DNA of 64,000 nucleotides, from positions 1 through 64,000 of the forward strand of contig JAEEHV010000023.1 of NCBI GenBank assembly GCA_016280955.1, given 5' to 3'. Position 1 is the stretch's first letter. Each line of letters begins with the position of its first letter. The DNA is from Candidatus Gastranaerophilales bacterium (GTDB lineage: Bacteria; Cyanobacteriota; Vampirovibrionia; Gastranaerophilales; Gastranaerophilaceae). Positions 35,278 through 43,067 of this stretch are shown here, piece by piece. Position numbers and translations under genes: made by a program. The notes below the pieces were generated by a model, which was not told the origin of the DNA, made no database searches, and was given only the letters and a program-made list of their open reading frames with translations.

Positions 35278-37011
35278 ATGGGGATTAACAGACGAAATAG
35301 CAATAACAACGGTAAAAATAAAATGTTTTTAAACCGCCTTTTCGGGTTCCAGATATTTTTTCTGATCCTGTTAATCTGGTTTATTGCATACCTGTTCTTT
35401 GTGCAGATACTTGATTATAAAGGATATCGTGACAAGGCAAGAAAACAGAGAAGAGCAAGTTCTTTTGTTATGCGCGGAGATATTTATGACCGAAATGGAA
35501 TAAAACTTGCAACTGATACCGTTTATTATGATATTTTTGCTCGTCGTGCAGATTACGTACATAAACCGGAAGAACTTGCAAAATTGCTGGCTCCGATACT
35601 TAAAATTTCTCAGTACGATTTAACCGAAAAATTACGGCAAAATACATCATTGGTTTCATTAAAGAAAAATGTTGACAGGCATACAAAAGATGAAATAGCA
35701 AAACTTAATCTCAGGGAAATCCCGATGGATAAAAAAAGTGTAAGAACGTATCCGCAGGGTTCGCTTGCTGCCCATGTTCTCGGATATTATAATTTCGATG
35801 CCGATGTTGCTGCCGGAGTTGAACAAACAGCTGCAGATAAACTGGAAAGTGTTAAAAAAACAGCGGAATTTGAAATGACTCCGGGCGGTAAAGTTATCTA
35901 TAATATTACAACTGATCCTGTAGCTGCTACAAAACCTGTAAGAGGGAGTGATATTACACTGACTATTGATGCTGCAGTTCAACATGTTTGTGAAAAAGAA
36001 TTAATGAAATCTATAGAAAAGTTTCATGCTCTGCGTGGTGCTGTTATAGTTATGAATCCCAGAAATGGTGAAATATTAGCTTATGCGGTTTATCCGTATT
36101 TTGATCCGAACAATTTTAAGAGTGCATCAGTTTTTCAGACAAAAAACTGGACTCTGACAGATGTATTTCCGCCCGGTTCAACATTTAAAACCATTACAGT
36201 TGCATCTGCAATAGAACTGGGGAAAATTAATAAATACTCACGTATAAACGACACAGGAAAAATTAAAGTTGGCTGGTGGACGATAAAAAATTACGATTAT
36301 GCAAGACGTCCGAATCCGGGGCTTATAGATTTGGTATATTTATTTGAACATTCAAGCAACGTTGCTTCGGTAATGATTGCACAGATGATGGAAAAACACG
36401 AATATTACAATATGCTTAAAAAATTCGGTTTTGGGGACAAAACCGGCATAGATTTACCGGGTGAATCTGTAGGTTTGCTAAAAGCACCTTCAAGGTGGGA
36501 TGCATCAGACCATGCTTCAATGGGCTACGGATATGGTTCGTCCGTAACGGCAATACAGATGGTATCTGCTGTATCGGCACTTGCTAATGACGGAGTTCGT
36601 GTTACACCGCATGTAATAAAATATTCTCCCGAAGAAGCGGCTGAAAAAATTAAAAAGGTTCAGGTAATGGCACCCGAAAATGCAAGAATTGTTACGGAAC
36701 TTCTTACAGAAAGCATTAATCGCGGTCATTCGCCTATTAAAAATCCGAGTTACAACATTGCGGCAAAAACCGGTACTTCAATTAAGCCAAAAGAAAACGG
36801 TGCAGGTTATACCAATAAATTATATACTTCTATTGTAGGATATATGCCTTCAACAAATCCTCAGGTTTTAATTTATGTAATAGTTGACTCTGCTCAGGGT
36901 GGTGAAATTTGGGGTAACACCGTTGCCGCACCTATATTTAAAGAAATTTCCACTCAGATTGCGCGAATTTTGAATTTACAACCAGACAAAATTGGTGAAT
37001 TTAGGGTATAA
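35278..37011 (+). CDS. ftsI: Class B penicillin-binding protein (FtsI/PBP2-like transpeptidase)
   Basis: 577 residues: a basic cytosolic tail, one membrane helix (about 22-45), a PBP dimerisation domain (about 60-210; RGDIYDRNG) and a transpeptidase domain (about 235-565). Catalytic motifs are complete: S301-T-F-K304 in PPGSTFKT, S359-S-N361, and K497-T-G499. It cross-links peptidoglycan outside the inner membrane. The position directly before murE matches the ftsI-murE order of division/cell-wall clusters, so I prefer FtsI, but a PBP2 role is not excluded. Confidence 0.9.
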   Translation: MGINRRNSNNNGKNKMFLNRLFGFQIFFLILLIWFIAYLFFVQILDYKGYRDKARKQRRASSFVMRGDIYDRNGIKLATDTVYYDIFARRADYVHKPEELAKLLAPILKISQYDLTEKLRQNTSLVSLKKNVDRHTKDEIAKLNLREIPMDKKSVRTYPQGSLAAHVLGYYNFDADVAAGVEQTAADKLESVKKTAEFEMTPGGKVIYNITTDPVAATKPVRGSDITLTIDAAVQHVCEKELMKSIEKFHALRGAVIVMNPRNGEILAYAVYPYFDPNNFKSASVFQTKNWTLTDVFPPGSTFKTITVASAIELGKINKYSRINDTGKIKVGWWTIKNYDYARRPNPGLIDLVYLFEHSSNVASVMIAQMMEKHEYYNMLKKFGFGDKTGIDLPGESVGLLKAPSRWDASDHASMGYGYGSSVTAIQMVSAVSALANDGVRVTPHVIKYSPEEAAEKIKKVQVMAPENARIVTELLTESINRGHSPIKNPSYNIAAKTGTSIKPKENGAGYTNKLYTSIVGYMPSTNPQVLIYVIVDSAQGGEIWGNTVAAPIFKEISTQIARILNLQPDKIGEFRV

Positions 37012-37049
37012 TAAATTATAATATAATTGTTTTATGAAAGGGATAAAAA

Positions 37050-38513
37050 ATGAGATTGAGAACGATAATAGATAATATTGATTATCTGGAGCTTGTTGAT
37101 ATAGATGGATTCTGTACTGAAATTCAGGGTATTTCATATAACTCAAAAAATACACAACGTGACTATGTTTTCGTTTGTTTGACAGGTGAGCATGTTGACG
37201 GGCATGAATATGCAGAAGAAGCTGTTACAAACGGTGCATGTATATGTATTGTAGAAAGAAGGCTTAATCTTGATATTCCGCAGATTGTTGTTTCAAATAC
37301 ACAGGAAGCACTTGCTCAAATCGCTGATATATTTTATGTTTCTCCGTCTCAAAAATTAAATTTAATCGGTGTAACCGGAACAAACGGCAAAACAACAGTA
37401 ACACATCTTATTCAGAAATTGTATGAAGCCGAAAATCTTAAATGTGCTCTTATTGGTACACTTGGTAATAAATACAGTTCTGATGATACATATCACGATG
37501 TAAAACACACAACTCCGCAGGCACCTGAATTACAGGAATTGTTCTACACTATTTATAAAAAGAATATACCAAATGTTGTCATGGAAGTAAGTTCGCATGC
37601 TCTTGCTCAACACAGGGTTGACTATTGTGATTTTAACGGTGCAATCCTGACAAATTTAACTCAGGATCATCTTGATTTCCATATAACAATGAATAATTAT
37701 TTTAAAGCTAAAGCAAAATTATTTGAAGACTTATATACCGGTGACTTTGCAATTATCAATGCGGATGATGAATATGCCGGAAAATTTATGCAGGTAGTTT
37801 CACCAAAAGCAAGACTTTTAACATACGGTATAAAATCCGAAGCTGATGTAAGAGCGATATCTATCGAATTTAACAATGACGGAGCTAAGTTTGTCTGCGA
37901 TATTCAGGGTAAAAAATATGATATAAGCCTTCAGATGAACGGAATGTTCTCGGTTTATAACGTTCTTGCTGCTTTGACGGCTGCTTATGCATTAGGATTT
38001 AATATAGAAAATTCAATCAAAACACTTGAGCAGGTTAAAGGTGTTGCCGGAAGATTTGAAATAGTTGTAAATAAACCTACCGTAATTGTGGATTATGCTC
38101 ATACACCTGACGGCTTGCAGAATGTTTTAAATGCGGCAAGAGGTATAACTCCGCAGGGTGGCGAACTGATTTGCATTTTCGGATGCGGCGGAGACAGAGA
38201 TGCAACAAAACGTCCAAAAATGGGTGCTATTGCAGAGGAGCTGGCCGACAAGGTTATTGTTACCAGTGATAATCCTCGTTCAGAAGATCCGCAGCAAATT
38301 ATTACTGATATTCTTGCAGGGTTCAAGAGTGTAAGCAATGTTATAGTGGAGCCGGACAGAGAGCTTGCCATAAAACAGGCATACAAGCTTGCAAATGCTA
38401 ATGATGTTGTTATTGTTGCAGGCAAGGGACATGAAGATTATCAGATTCTTGCAAATGAAACAATACATTTTGATGACAGAGAAAAAGTCAGAGAAATATT
38501 TATTGGTGAATAA
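37050..38513 (+). CDS. murE: UDP-MurNAc-tripeptide synthetase MurE, meso-DAP type
   Basis: Adds the third amino acid of the peptidoglycan stem. 487 residues with the three Mur-ligase domains: N-terminal UDP-binding (1-105), ATPase with GVTGTNGKTTVT (about 108-119), and C-terminal domain carrying the D-N-P-R motif (near residue 406) that marks meso-diaminopimelate specificity. AAAGGG precedes the ATG. The stop codon shares one base with the nagA ATG. Confidence 0.97.
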   Translation: MRLRTIIDNIDYLELVDIDGFCTEIQGISYNSKNTQRDYVFVCLTGEHVDGHEYAEEAVTNGACICIVERRLNLDIPQIVVSNTQEALAQIADIFYVSPSQKLNLIGVTGTNGKTTVTHLIQKLYEAENLKCALIGTLGNKYSSDDTYHDVKHTTPQAPELQELFYTIYKKNIPNVVMEVSSHALAQHRVDYCDFNGAILTNLTQDHLDFHITMNNYFKAKAKLFEDLYTGDFAIINADDEYAGKFMQVVSPKARLLTYGIKSEADVRAISIEFNNDGAKFVCDIQGKKYDISLQMNGMFSVYNVLAALTAAYALGFNIENSIKTLEQVKGVAGRFEIVVNKPTVIVDYAHTPDGLQNVLNAARGITPQGGELICIFGCGGDRDATKRPKMGAIAEELADKVIVTSDNPRSEDPQQIITDILAGFKSVSNVIVEPDRELAIKQAYKLANANDVVIVAGKGHEDYQILANETIHFDDREKVREIFIGE

Positions 38514-39412
38514 TGAAAACTTTACCTATCATAGAACAGCATTTTCATGGTGCGTACGGTGTTGATTTTAACAAAGCCGGTGCGGATGAAATAATAGAGC
38601 TTTCATATAAATTAAGAGAAATCGGTATTGCAGGTTTTTTCCCTACACTTGTGACAGATTCTGTTGAAAATACCAAAAAACAAATTGATGTTATAAAGCA
38701 AGCTTCAAAAAAAAGCAGCGGAATATTGGGTATTCACCTTGAAGGAATTTTTCTTAATCCTGAAAAACGCGGAATCCACAATGCAGAACATTTTTTACCT
38801 TTAACAGAAGATAATTATAAAAAAATTGAGGATGAATTTATTAAAATTGTAACCTTAGCTCCCGAATCAGACAAAGGTTTGATTATGTATTTGAAAAGTA
38901 ATGGGGTAAAAGTTCAGGCAGGACACTGTACCGGTTGGGCATCCGGCGAATTAAAACCGGACGGTGTAACGCATATGTTTAATGCAATGTCGGGTATATC
39001 CCATAAAATGCCTTCAACAGCTTTATCGGCACTTTTGGACGATGAAGTTTATACGGAAGTTATTGCTGACGGAGTTCATGTAATTGACGATGCTTTAAAA
39101 CTTATATTTAAAACCAAACCGGTAAATAAAATTTTATTAATCAGTGATGCATTACCAATTACTTATAGTGATATAAAAGAAACAATTTTTGCCGATTCTG
39201 CTATTTATTATGACGGAAAAGAAGCAAAATCTGCAGCCGGAACTCTTGCAGGAAGTACAAAACTGCTGCCGGAAATTATTAAAATTCTTGGACGGAAAAA
39301 TCTGTTTAACCCTAAATTTATAGAAAATACGTATGTATATCACGGAATAGAACCAAAAGGCGAACTGGTTTGGGATGAAGATTTTAATATAATAAATAAA
39401 CAATATAATTAA
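38513..39412 (+). CDS. nagA: Shortened N-acetylglucosamine-6-phosphate deacetylase
   Basis: Deacetylates GlcNAc-6-P in amino-sugar recycling. 299 residues with the NagA barrel motifs: H-F-H-G at the N-terminus, FFPTLVTD, GIHLEGIFLNPEKRG-H-N, A-G-H-C, T-H-M-F-N-A-M, I-A-D-G-V-H and S-D-A-L-P. Compared with the usual 380 residues, it lacks the first 50 or so that build half of the small beta-sandwich domain, and starts straight in the TIM barrel. The start is fixed by overlap with the murE stop (TAATG). Its place behind murE suggests cell-wall recycling. Confidence 0.85.
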   Translation: MKTLPIIEQHFHGAYGVDFNKAGADEIIELSYKLREIGIAGFFPTLVTDSVENTKKQIDVIKQASKKSSGILGIHLEGIFLNPEKRGIHNAEHFLPLTEDNYKKIEDEFIKIVTLAPESDKGLIMYLKSNGVKVQAGHCTGWASGELKPDGVTHMFNAMSGISHKMPSTALSALLDDEVYTEVIADGVHVIDDALKLIFKTKPVNKILLISDALPITYSDIKETIFADSAIYYDGKEAKSAAGTLAGSTKLLPEIIKILGRKNLFNPKFIENTYVYHGIEPKGELVWDEDFNIINKQYN

Positions 39413-39422
39413 AAATAGTATT

Positions 39423-40064
39423 ATGATAAAGTTCTTAAACTCAATTATAGATTTAATTTACAGAAAGAAATGTTATTTTTGCGGTAAATCCAAACAATCT
39501 GTAAAAATGTGTTCTGATTGCTACAACGAGCTTTATTTCGCTGATATTCAGGTTCAGCGGATTATTAGCGGTATAAATGTATATTCCTGCGGAGTATATG
39601 ACAAATACCTTCAAAAACTTATCAGGGGCATAAAATACCATAATCAAAAAGAACTTGCATATTATTTGGCAAAATTTATGTATGAATACTTTGAACAGAC
39701 CGGAATTGAAAAACAATTTCAGGTTGTTCCGGTTCCTATGCACAAAAGCAGAAAAAGAAAACGAAAATATAATCAAACAGAGCTTATAGCAGAGGAATTC
39801 TGTAAATTAACAGGTTTTACTTTTAATAATGAATTAATAGAACGCATAAAAGATACGAAACCACAGTATAAATTATCCCGTCCGGAAAGAATAAAGAATC
39901 TTTCCGGTGCATTCAAAGTTAATAAAGAAAAGTTATTAGATATGCCAATATTAATTATTGATGATATTTGCTCGACAGGTTCCACTTTCGAAGAAATGAT
40001 AAAAACTCTTAAAAGCGAAAATATTTCGGATATAGTGTGCCTTGCTGCATCATCTCCTGTTTAA
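39423..40064 (+). CDS. comF: ComF-family phosphoribosyltransferase-like protein
   Basis: 213 residues: an N-terminal four-cysteine zinc finger (C17, C20, C30, C33), a basic middle stretch (MHKSRKRKRKYNQTE) and a PRPP-binding motif (LIIDDICSTGSTF, about 177-189). ComF is needed for DNA uptake in competent bacteria and interacts with DprA and PriA; dprA is also in this window, at 61.4 kb. Likely cotranscribed with nagA (10-bp gap). Confidence 0.9.
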   Translation: MIKFLNSIIDLIYRKKCYFCGKSKQSVKMCSDCYNELYFADIQVQRIISGINVYSCGVYDKYLQKLIRGIKYHNQKELAYYLAKFMYEYFEQTGIEKQFQVVPVPMHKSRKRKRKYNQTELIAEEFCKLTGFTFNNELIERIKDTKPQYKLSRPERIKNLSGAFKVNKEKLLDMPILIIDDICSTGSTFEEMIKTLKSENISDIVCLAASSPV

Positions 40065-40198
40065 ACCGTATGTTTGAAAAATGCGGTATTTTGATGTTTT
40101 TTGTAAAGTATTGTAACAAAAATTATATACTCCGGCCGAAAACCCTAAAGTTTTTTGAATTTGTGCCGTATATAAATTATATATACACAGGAGTATTA

Positions 40199-40375
40199 AT
40201 GCTAAATAATCTGGATATTAATAAATACTTAAAATCTATAAATTCAAGTGCAGCAATAAATGCTGTAAGCGACAAGTCAATTTCTAATAATCAGGAAACT
40301 GCTGCACCGAGTGTAAATATGCAGTTTAATAATTCATCAAACCTTCAGGGTTCTACGAAATTCTGGGTAACATAA
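40199..40375 (+). CDS. Small Asn/Ser-rich protein of unknown function
   Basis: 58 residues (M-L-N-N-L-D-I-N-K-Y-L) with GGAG five bases before the ATG, and followed 31 bp later by a strong terminator, so it is a self-contained gene. An in-frame ATG much further upstream (40037) lies inside comF and lacks a ribosome site. The sequence is Asn/Ser-rich, low complexity, soluble, ending STKFWVT. Resembles the short tagged orphans of this genome only in composition. Confidence 0.65.
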   Translation: MLNNLDINKYLKSINSSAAINAVSDKSISNNQETAAPSVNMQFNNSSNLQGSTKFWVT

Positions 40376-40406
40376 ATAGTGTGAAGTTATTTATATAGTA
40401 CACATT

Positions 40407-40439
40407 CTGTCGTAATTGCTCGTTATTACGGCAGTTTTT
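40407..40439 (+). terminator. Rho-independent terminator
   Basis: Ten-base-pair stem CTGTCGTAAT/ATTACGGCAG (one G-T pair; 40407-40416 with 40425-40434), 8-nt loop, followed by TTTTT. Ends the 58-residue gene. Confidence 0.85.
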
Positions 40440-40466
40440 GTTTGTATACAAACAAAAAATTTTTAC

Positions 40467-40495
40467 TTGACAAAGTGTTAGGCATGCCTTACAAT
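40467..40495 (+). promoter_or_regulatory. Promoter with embedded DtxR-type operator
   Basis: TTGACA at 40467-40472, 17-bp spacer, TACAAT at 40490-40495. The spacer holds a perfect 10-bp palindrome AGGCATGCCT (40480-40489) inside TTAGGCATGCCTTA, which resembles the TTAGG-N4-CCTAA boxes bound by DtxR/IdeR/MntR-family repressors. Binding would block RNA polymerase, so the downstream regulator probably represses itself. Start site near 40502, about five bases before the ATG. Confidence 0.7.
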
Positions 40496-40506
40496 ATAAT
40501 CAAAAT

Positions 40507-40923
40507 ATGAACAGTAAAAATTTATCATCAGGATTGGAAGATTATATTGAAGCAATCTACATTGCAGAACTTAATAAGACACAACTGAAGGGTGCAGGGC
40601 TGGCGCGCAATCTCAATATCTCCCGTGCGTCAGTCTCAGAAGCACTCTCAAAGCTGGTTGAGAGGAAACTTATTGAGTACAAAAGCTATGGAATTATTAC
40701 CCTGACACCTCTCGGTAAAGAGGAGGCCATAAAAGTTTACAGCAAGCACAATATTCTCAAAGATTTTTTTGAAATAGTGTTATTAGTTTCTCCTGATGAG
40801 GCAGAAGAAAACGGATGCAAAATTGAGCATATCGTATCGCAAACCATTCTTGACAGAATGATGAGGTTAACAAGCTACTGTAAAAAACATCCGGAATGCA
40901 TAAAATTTAATATTAATGACTAA
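40507..40923 (+). CDS. DtxR/MntR-family metal-dependent repressor
   Basis: 138 residues: N-terminal winged helix (1-70; L-E-D-Y-I-E-A-I-Y, recognition helix SRASVSEALSKLVERKLI) and a dimerisation/metal domain (H at about 77 in KHNIL; C-K-I-E-H with the metal-binding C, E and H). There is no SH3-like third domain, as in MntR or FeoA-linked IdeR types. Binds Fe(II) or Mn(II) to repress metal uptake. No feo or mnt transporter is next to it. It has no Shine-Dalgarno and an almost leaderless promoter with its own operator. Confidence 0.92.
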   Translation: MNSKNLSSGLEDYIEAIYIAELNKTQLKGAGLARNLNISRASVSEALSKLVERKLIEYKSYGIITLTPLGKEEAIKVYSKHNILKDFFEIVLLVSPDEAEENGCKIEHIVSQTILDRMMRLTSYCKKHPECIKFNIND

Positions 40924-41077
40924 ATACAATTTTCTTTTTGGCTGAAACTCTGATTGGTGTGTTCCACAAATCAGGCTGGCTTACATAGTCAAAAATTTTA
41001 GACTTATTTTTTTCAACAATGCCGCTGATTTCAGATTCATTTTCAAACGTATCATAGTCATAATGTTTAATTTCCAT
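40913..41077 (-). CDS. 54-residue small protein, convergent with dtxR
   Basis: Minus-strand reading frame from the ATG at 41077 to TAA at 40913, with AGGAG seven bases upstream of the ATG. The product begins M-E-I-K-H-Y-D-Y-D-T-F-E-N-E and ends K-K-K-I-V-F-S-H; acidic first half, basic end, with an S-Q-P-D-L-W-N-T-P centre. It overlaps the dtxR 3' end by 11 bp. No family recognised; the ribosome-binding site and clean frame support it as a real gene. Confidence 0.6.
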   Translation of the reverse strand: MEIKHYDYDTFENESEISGIVEKNKSKIFDYVSQPDLWNTPIRVSAKKKIVFSH

Positions 41078-41164
41078 ACATTAACTCCTATAAATAAACC
41101 ACACTATTGTAATATAAATCCACACCGGCATTTTAACACACTCATTTTAAAACCTCAAGTGTCC

Positions 41165-41265
41165 GGGGGGGGGGTAAATATTTTTTTTGGTGGGGGTAAA
41201 TATTTTTTGGGGGTAAATATTTTGGGGGTAAATATGTGGGGAGGGAAAATAAATATGTGGTGGTA
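41165..41265 (+). repeat. G-rich tandem array of GGGGGTAAATATTTT units
   Basis: A G10 run (41165-41174) followed by four degenerate 14-19-bp units of the form G5-TAAATA-T(2-8), then GTGGGGAGGG and GGTGGTAAAT. The same 11-mer GGGGGTAAATA also occurs at 398-408 and inside folC near 41356. In an AT-rich genome this is far from random. It lies between the 54-residue gene and the folC stop codon. The 204-bp frame running through it encodes Gly/Val/Asn repeats without a ribosome site and I do not call it. Confidence 0.75.
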
Positions 41266-41281
41266 AATGTGCAGGTGTAAA

Positions 41282-42436
41282 TTAATTAATTGCTATGAAT
41301 CTCATTTGACTTATCATATAAAAAGAACCGCATATAATATTCAATTTATCTGTCGGGGGTAAATAAGAATTACAATACTTTTTTGCTTCATAAGGACACG
41401 ATTCCGCCAGTTCTTTATAAGTACAGGCATTAGGATAGTCAAATTCATTTAAGTATATTTCATCCTCAGGACGAAAAAGAATTTCCATCATTTTTTTGTA
41501 GTCTTTTGTTTTAAGGCAGCCAAAAACAAATCTTCTCGACGGATTAGGGAAATATGTATCAAGATTATCTCTTAAAGCCTGTATTCCGTTTGGGTTATGT
41601 GAAGCATCAATGATTAAGTTTTTGTCTTTTATATATTCAAACCGGCATGGGTGCTTAACTTTTTTCAGTCCTTCAATAATTGTTTTGTTTGATATTTCAG
41701 GGAATAAATGCTGAATTGCCGTAATCGCAAGTGCAAGATTTTCAATCTGATGCTGCCCTTTAAGAGAAAGTGCATCAGTAAATTCCTGTTGAACAAATGG
41801 TGAAACAAATATAAGTAATGAGTTTAACTCGTCTGCCCTGTCTTTTATAACTTCATATCCCATGCTTGTAATAACGGGACAATCGGGTTTTATTATTCCT
41901 GCTTTTTCATAAGCGATTTTGTCTTTGGTGTCACCAAGTCGGTCTGTATGGTCTAAATCGATATGAGTTATTATTGAACAGAGATTCTTTTTAATTACAT
42001 TTGTTGCATCAAGCCGTCCACCAAGACCTGTTTCTATAACGGCAACATCAATTCCCTGCTCTTTAAAGTATAAAAACATAATAACTGTTAAGATTTCAAA
42101 TTCGGTTAAATGTATTTTACAGTTACTTATTTTATCAACATAATACGCAAAATCTTCTTTCGGAATCTGCCTTCCGCATATCTGAATTCTTTCCGTGTAT
42201 TCCCAAATGTGCGGACTTGTGTATAAACCAGTTTTATATCCTGCTTCCCTTAATATACTTTCAAGCATTGCACAGACAGAGCCTTTGCCGTTTGTACCCG
42301 CAACATGAATAATTTTCAGACTTTCCTGAGGATTCCCAAACATCTCAAGGACTTTTGAGATTCTTTCCAAACCCAAATCAATATAAAAATTATCCTTACT
42401 TGTAATAAACTCTATTGCTTCTTCATAACTGAACAT
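41282..42436 (-). CDS. folC: Folylpolyglutamate / dihydrofolate synthase
   Basis: Adds glutamate to (dihydro)pteroate or folate. 384 residues of the Mur-ligase-like fold: HVAGTNGKGSV P-loop (about 44-54), TSPHIWEYTERI, IETGLGGRLDATN, THIDLDHTDRLG, and a C-terminal domain with IIDASHNPNG. Full length for the short bacterial type (usually about 420). No Shine-Dalgarno; the ATG sits at +1 of its promoter. The G-rich array follows its stop codon. Confidence 0.95.
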   Translation of the reverse strand: MFSYEEAIEFITSKDNFYIDLGLERISKVLEMFGNPQESLKIIHVAGTNGKGSVCAMLESILREAGYKTGLYTSPHIWEYTERIQICGRQIPKEDFAYYVDKISNCKIHLTEFEILTVIMFLYFKEQGIDVAVIETGLGGRLDATNVIKKNLCSIITHIDLDHTDRLGDTKDKIAYEKAGIIKPDCPVITSMGYEVIKDRADELNSLLIFVSPFVQQEFTDALSLKGQHQIENLALAITAIQHLFPEISNKTIIEGLKKVKHPCRFEYIKDKNLIIDASHNPNGIQALRDNLDTYFPNPSRRFVFGCLKTKDYKKMMEILFRPEDEIYLNEFDYPNACTYKELAESCPYEAKKYCNSYLPPTDKLNIICGSFYMISQMRFIAIN

Positions 42437-42442
42437 ATCTAA

Positions 42443-42471
42443 ATTTTAGGATAAGCGAGTTATTCATGCAA
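42443..42471 (-). promoter_or_regulatory. Leaderless-type promoter of folC
   Basis: Minus-strand TTGCAT (42466-42471), 17-bp spacer, TAAAAT (42443-42448), six bases, then the folC ATG at 42436. The start codon coincides with the expected +1. Confidence 0.6.
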
Positions 42472-42472
42472 T

Positions 42473-42498
42473 AAAAAAACCTCTTTCGAGGTCTTTTT
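42473..42498 (-). terminator. Rho-independent terminator, A/T-tract on both sides
   Basis: GACCTC/GAGGTT stem with GAAA loop flanked by A5 and T7 on the minus strand. It ends the 101-residue gene at 42526; its A- and T-tracts on both sides could make it work in either direction. Confidence 0.75.
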
Positions 42499-42525
42499 AC
42501 AATTATCAATTAACACAATTTCTTT

Positions 42526-42831
42526 TTAAGCAATCAGAGTTTTTGTAAATTCAAAAGCTCCTTCACCATTTGTATAGTATGTTTTCTGAGCGAAGTTTTC
42601 AATATTCGGTCTACGGTCATCTGCAACACTGCCATAACCTCCATTACCGCCTGTATATATAGCCGTCGGATTAACAAAGAAGTTCGAACTTAACGGATCT
42701 ACTGCCGGAGTATATCCGGTTTGACCTTTTTCAGTATCAATTTTATGCTGATTATAGTTTGCATAAGCAGCATTCCATTTATCATATGGATTTTGATTGC
42801 TATAGAATTGTACTGAATTTTCGTAGCCCAT
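42526..42831 (-). CDS. Orphan Asn/Tyr/Gly-rich small protein
   Basis: 101 residues of unknown function (M-G-Y-E-N-S-V-Q-F-Y-S-N-Q-N-P-Y-D). Rich in Asn, Tyr and Gly, with no signal peptide or membrane segment. TAGG lies 9 bases before the ATG and a terminator follows, so it is a monocistronic unit. The N-terminal V-Q-F-Y-S-N-Q-N is reminiscent of the short tags of other orphans here but not convincingly the same. Confidence 0.65.
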   Translation of the reverse strand: MGYENSVQFYSNQNPYDKWNAAYANYNQHKIDTEKGQTGYTPAVDPLSSNFFVNPTAIYTGGNGGYGSVADDRRPNIENFAQKTYYTNGEGAFEFTKTLIA

Positions 42832-43067
42832 GAAATTATACCTATTTTTCTATACATATATATAAAGTATTATAATTTTTAAAAATTTCAGAAATAATAA
42901 AAAATTGTTACAAAACTTTACACAACTTGTGTATTAAATGAAAAAAATTTTTCAATCAGATATTTTTTATTCCGATAAATTATTTACCGAGGTTTATAAA
43001 ATTGCTATAGTCTGCCGGTATAGTAAAGACTTATGCTGTCGTATTTTATATAGTTTCCTGAATTTTC

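Noticed and set aside
41063-41266. 67-residue reading frame through the G-rich array
   Set aside because: Composed of repeat-derived Gly/Val/Asn stretches, no Shine-Dalgarno, antisense to the better supported 54-residue gene at its start.
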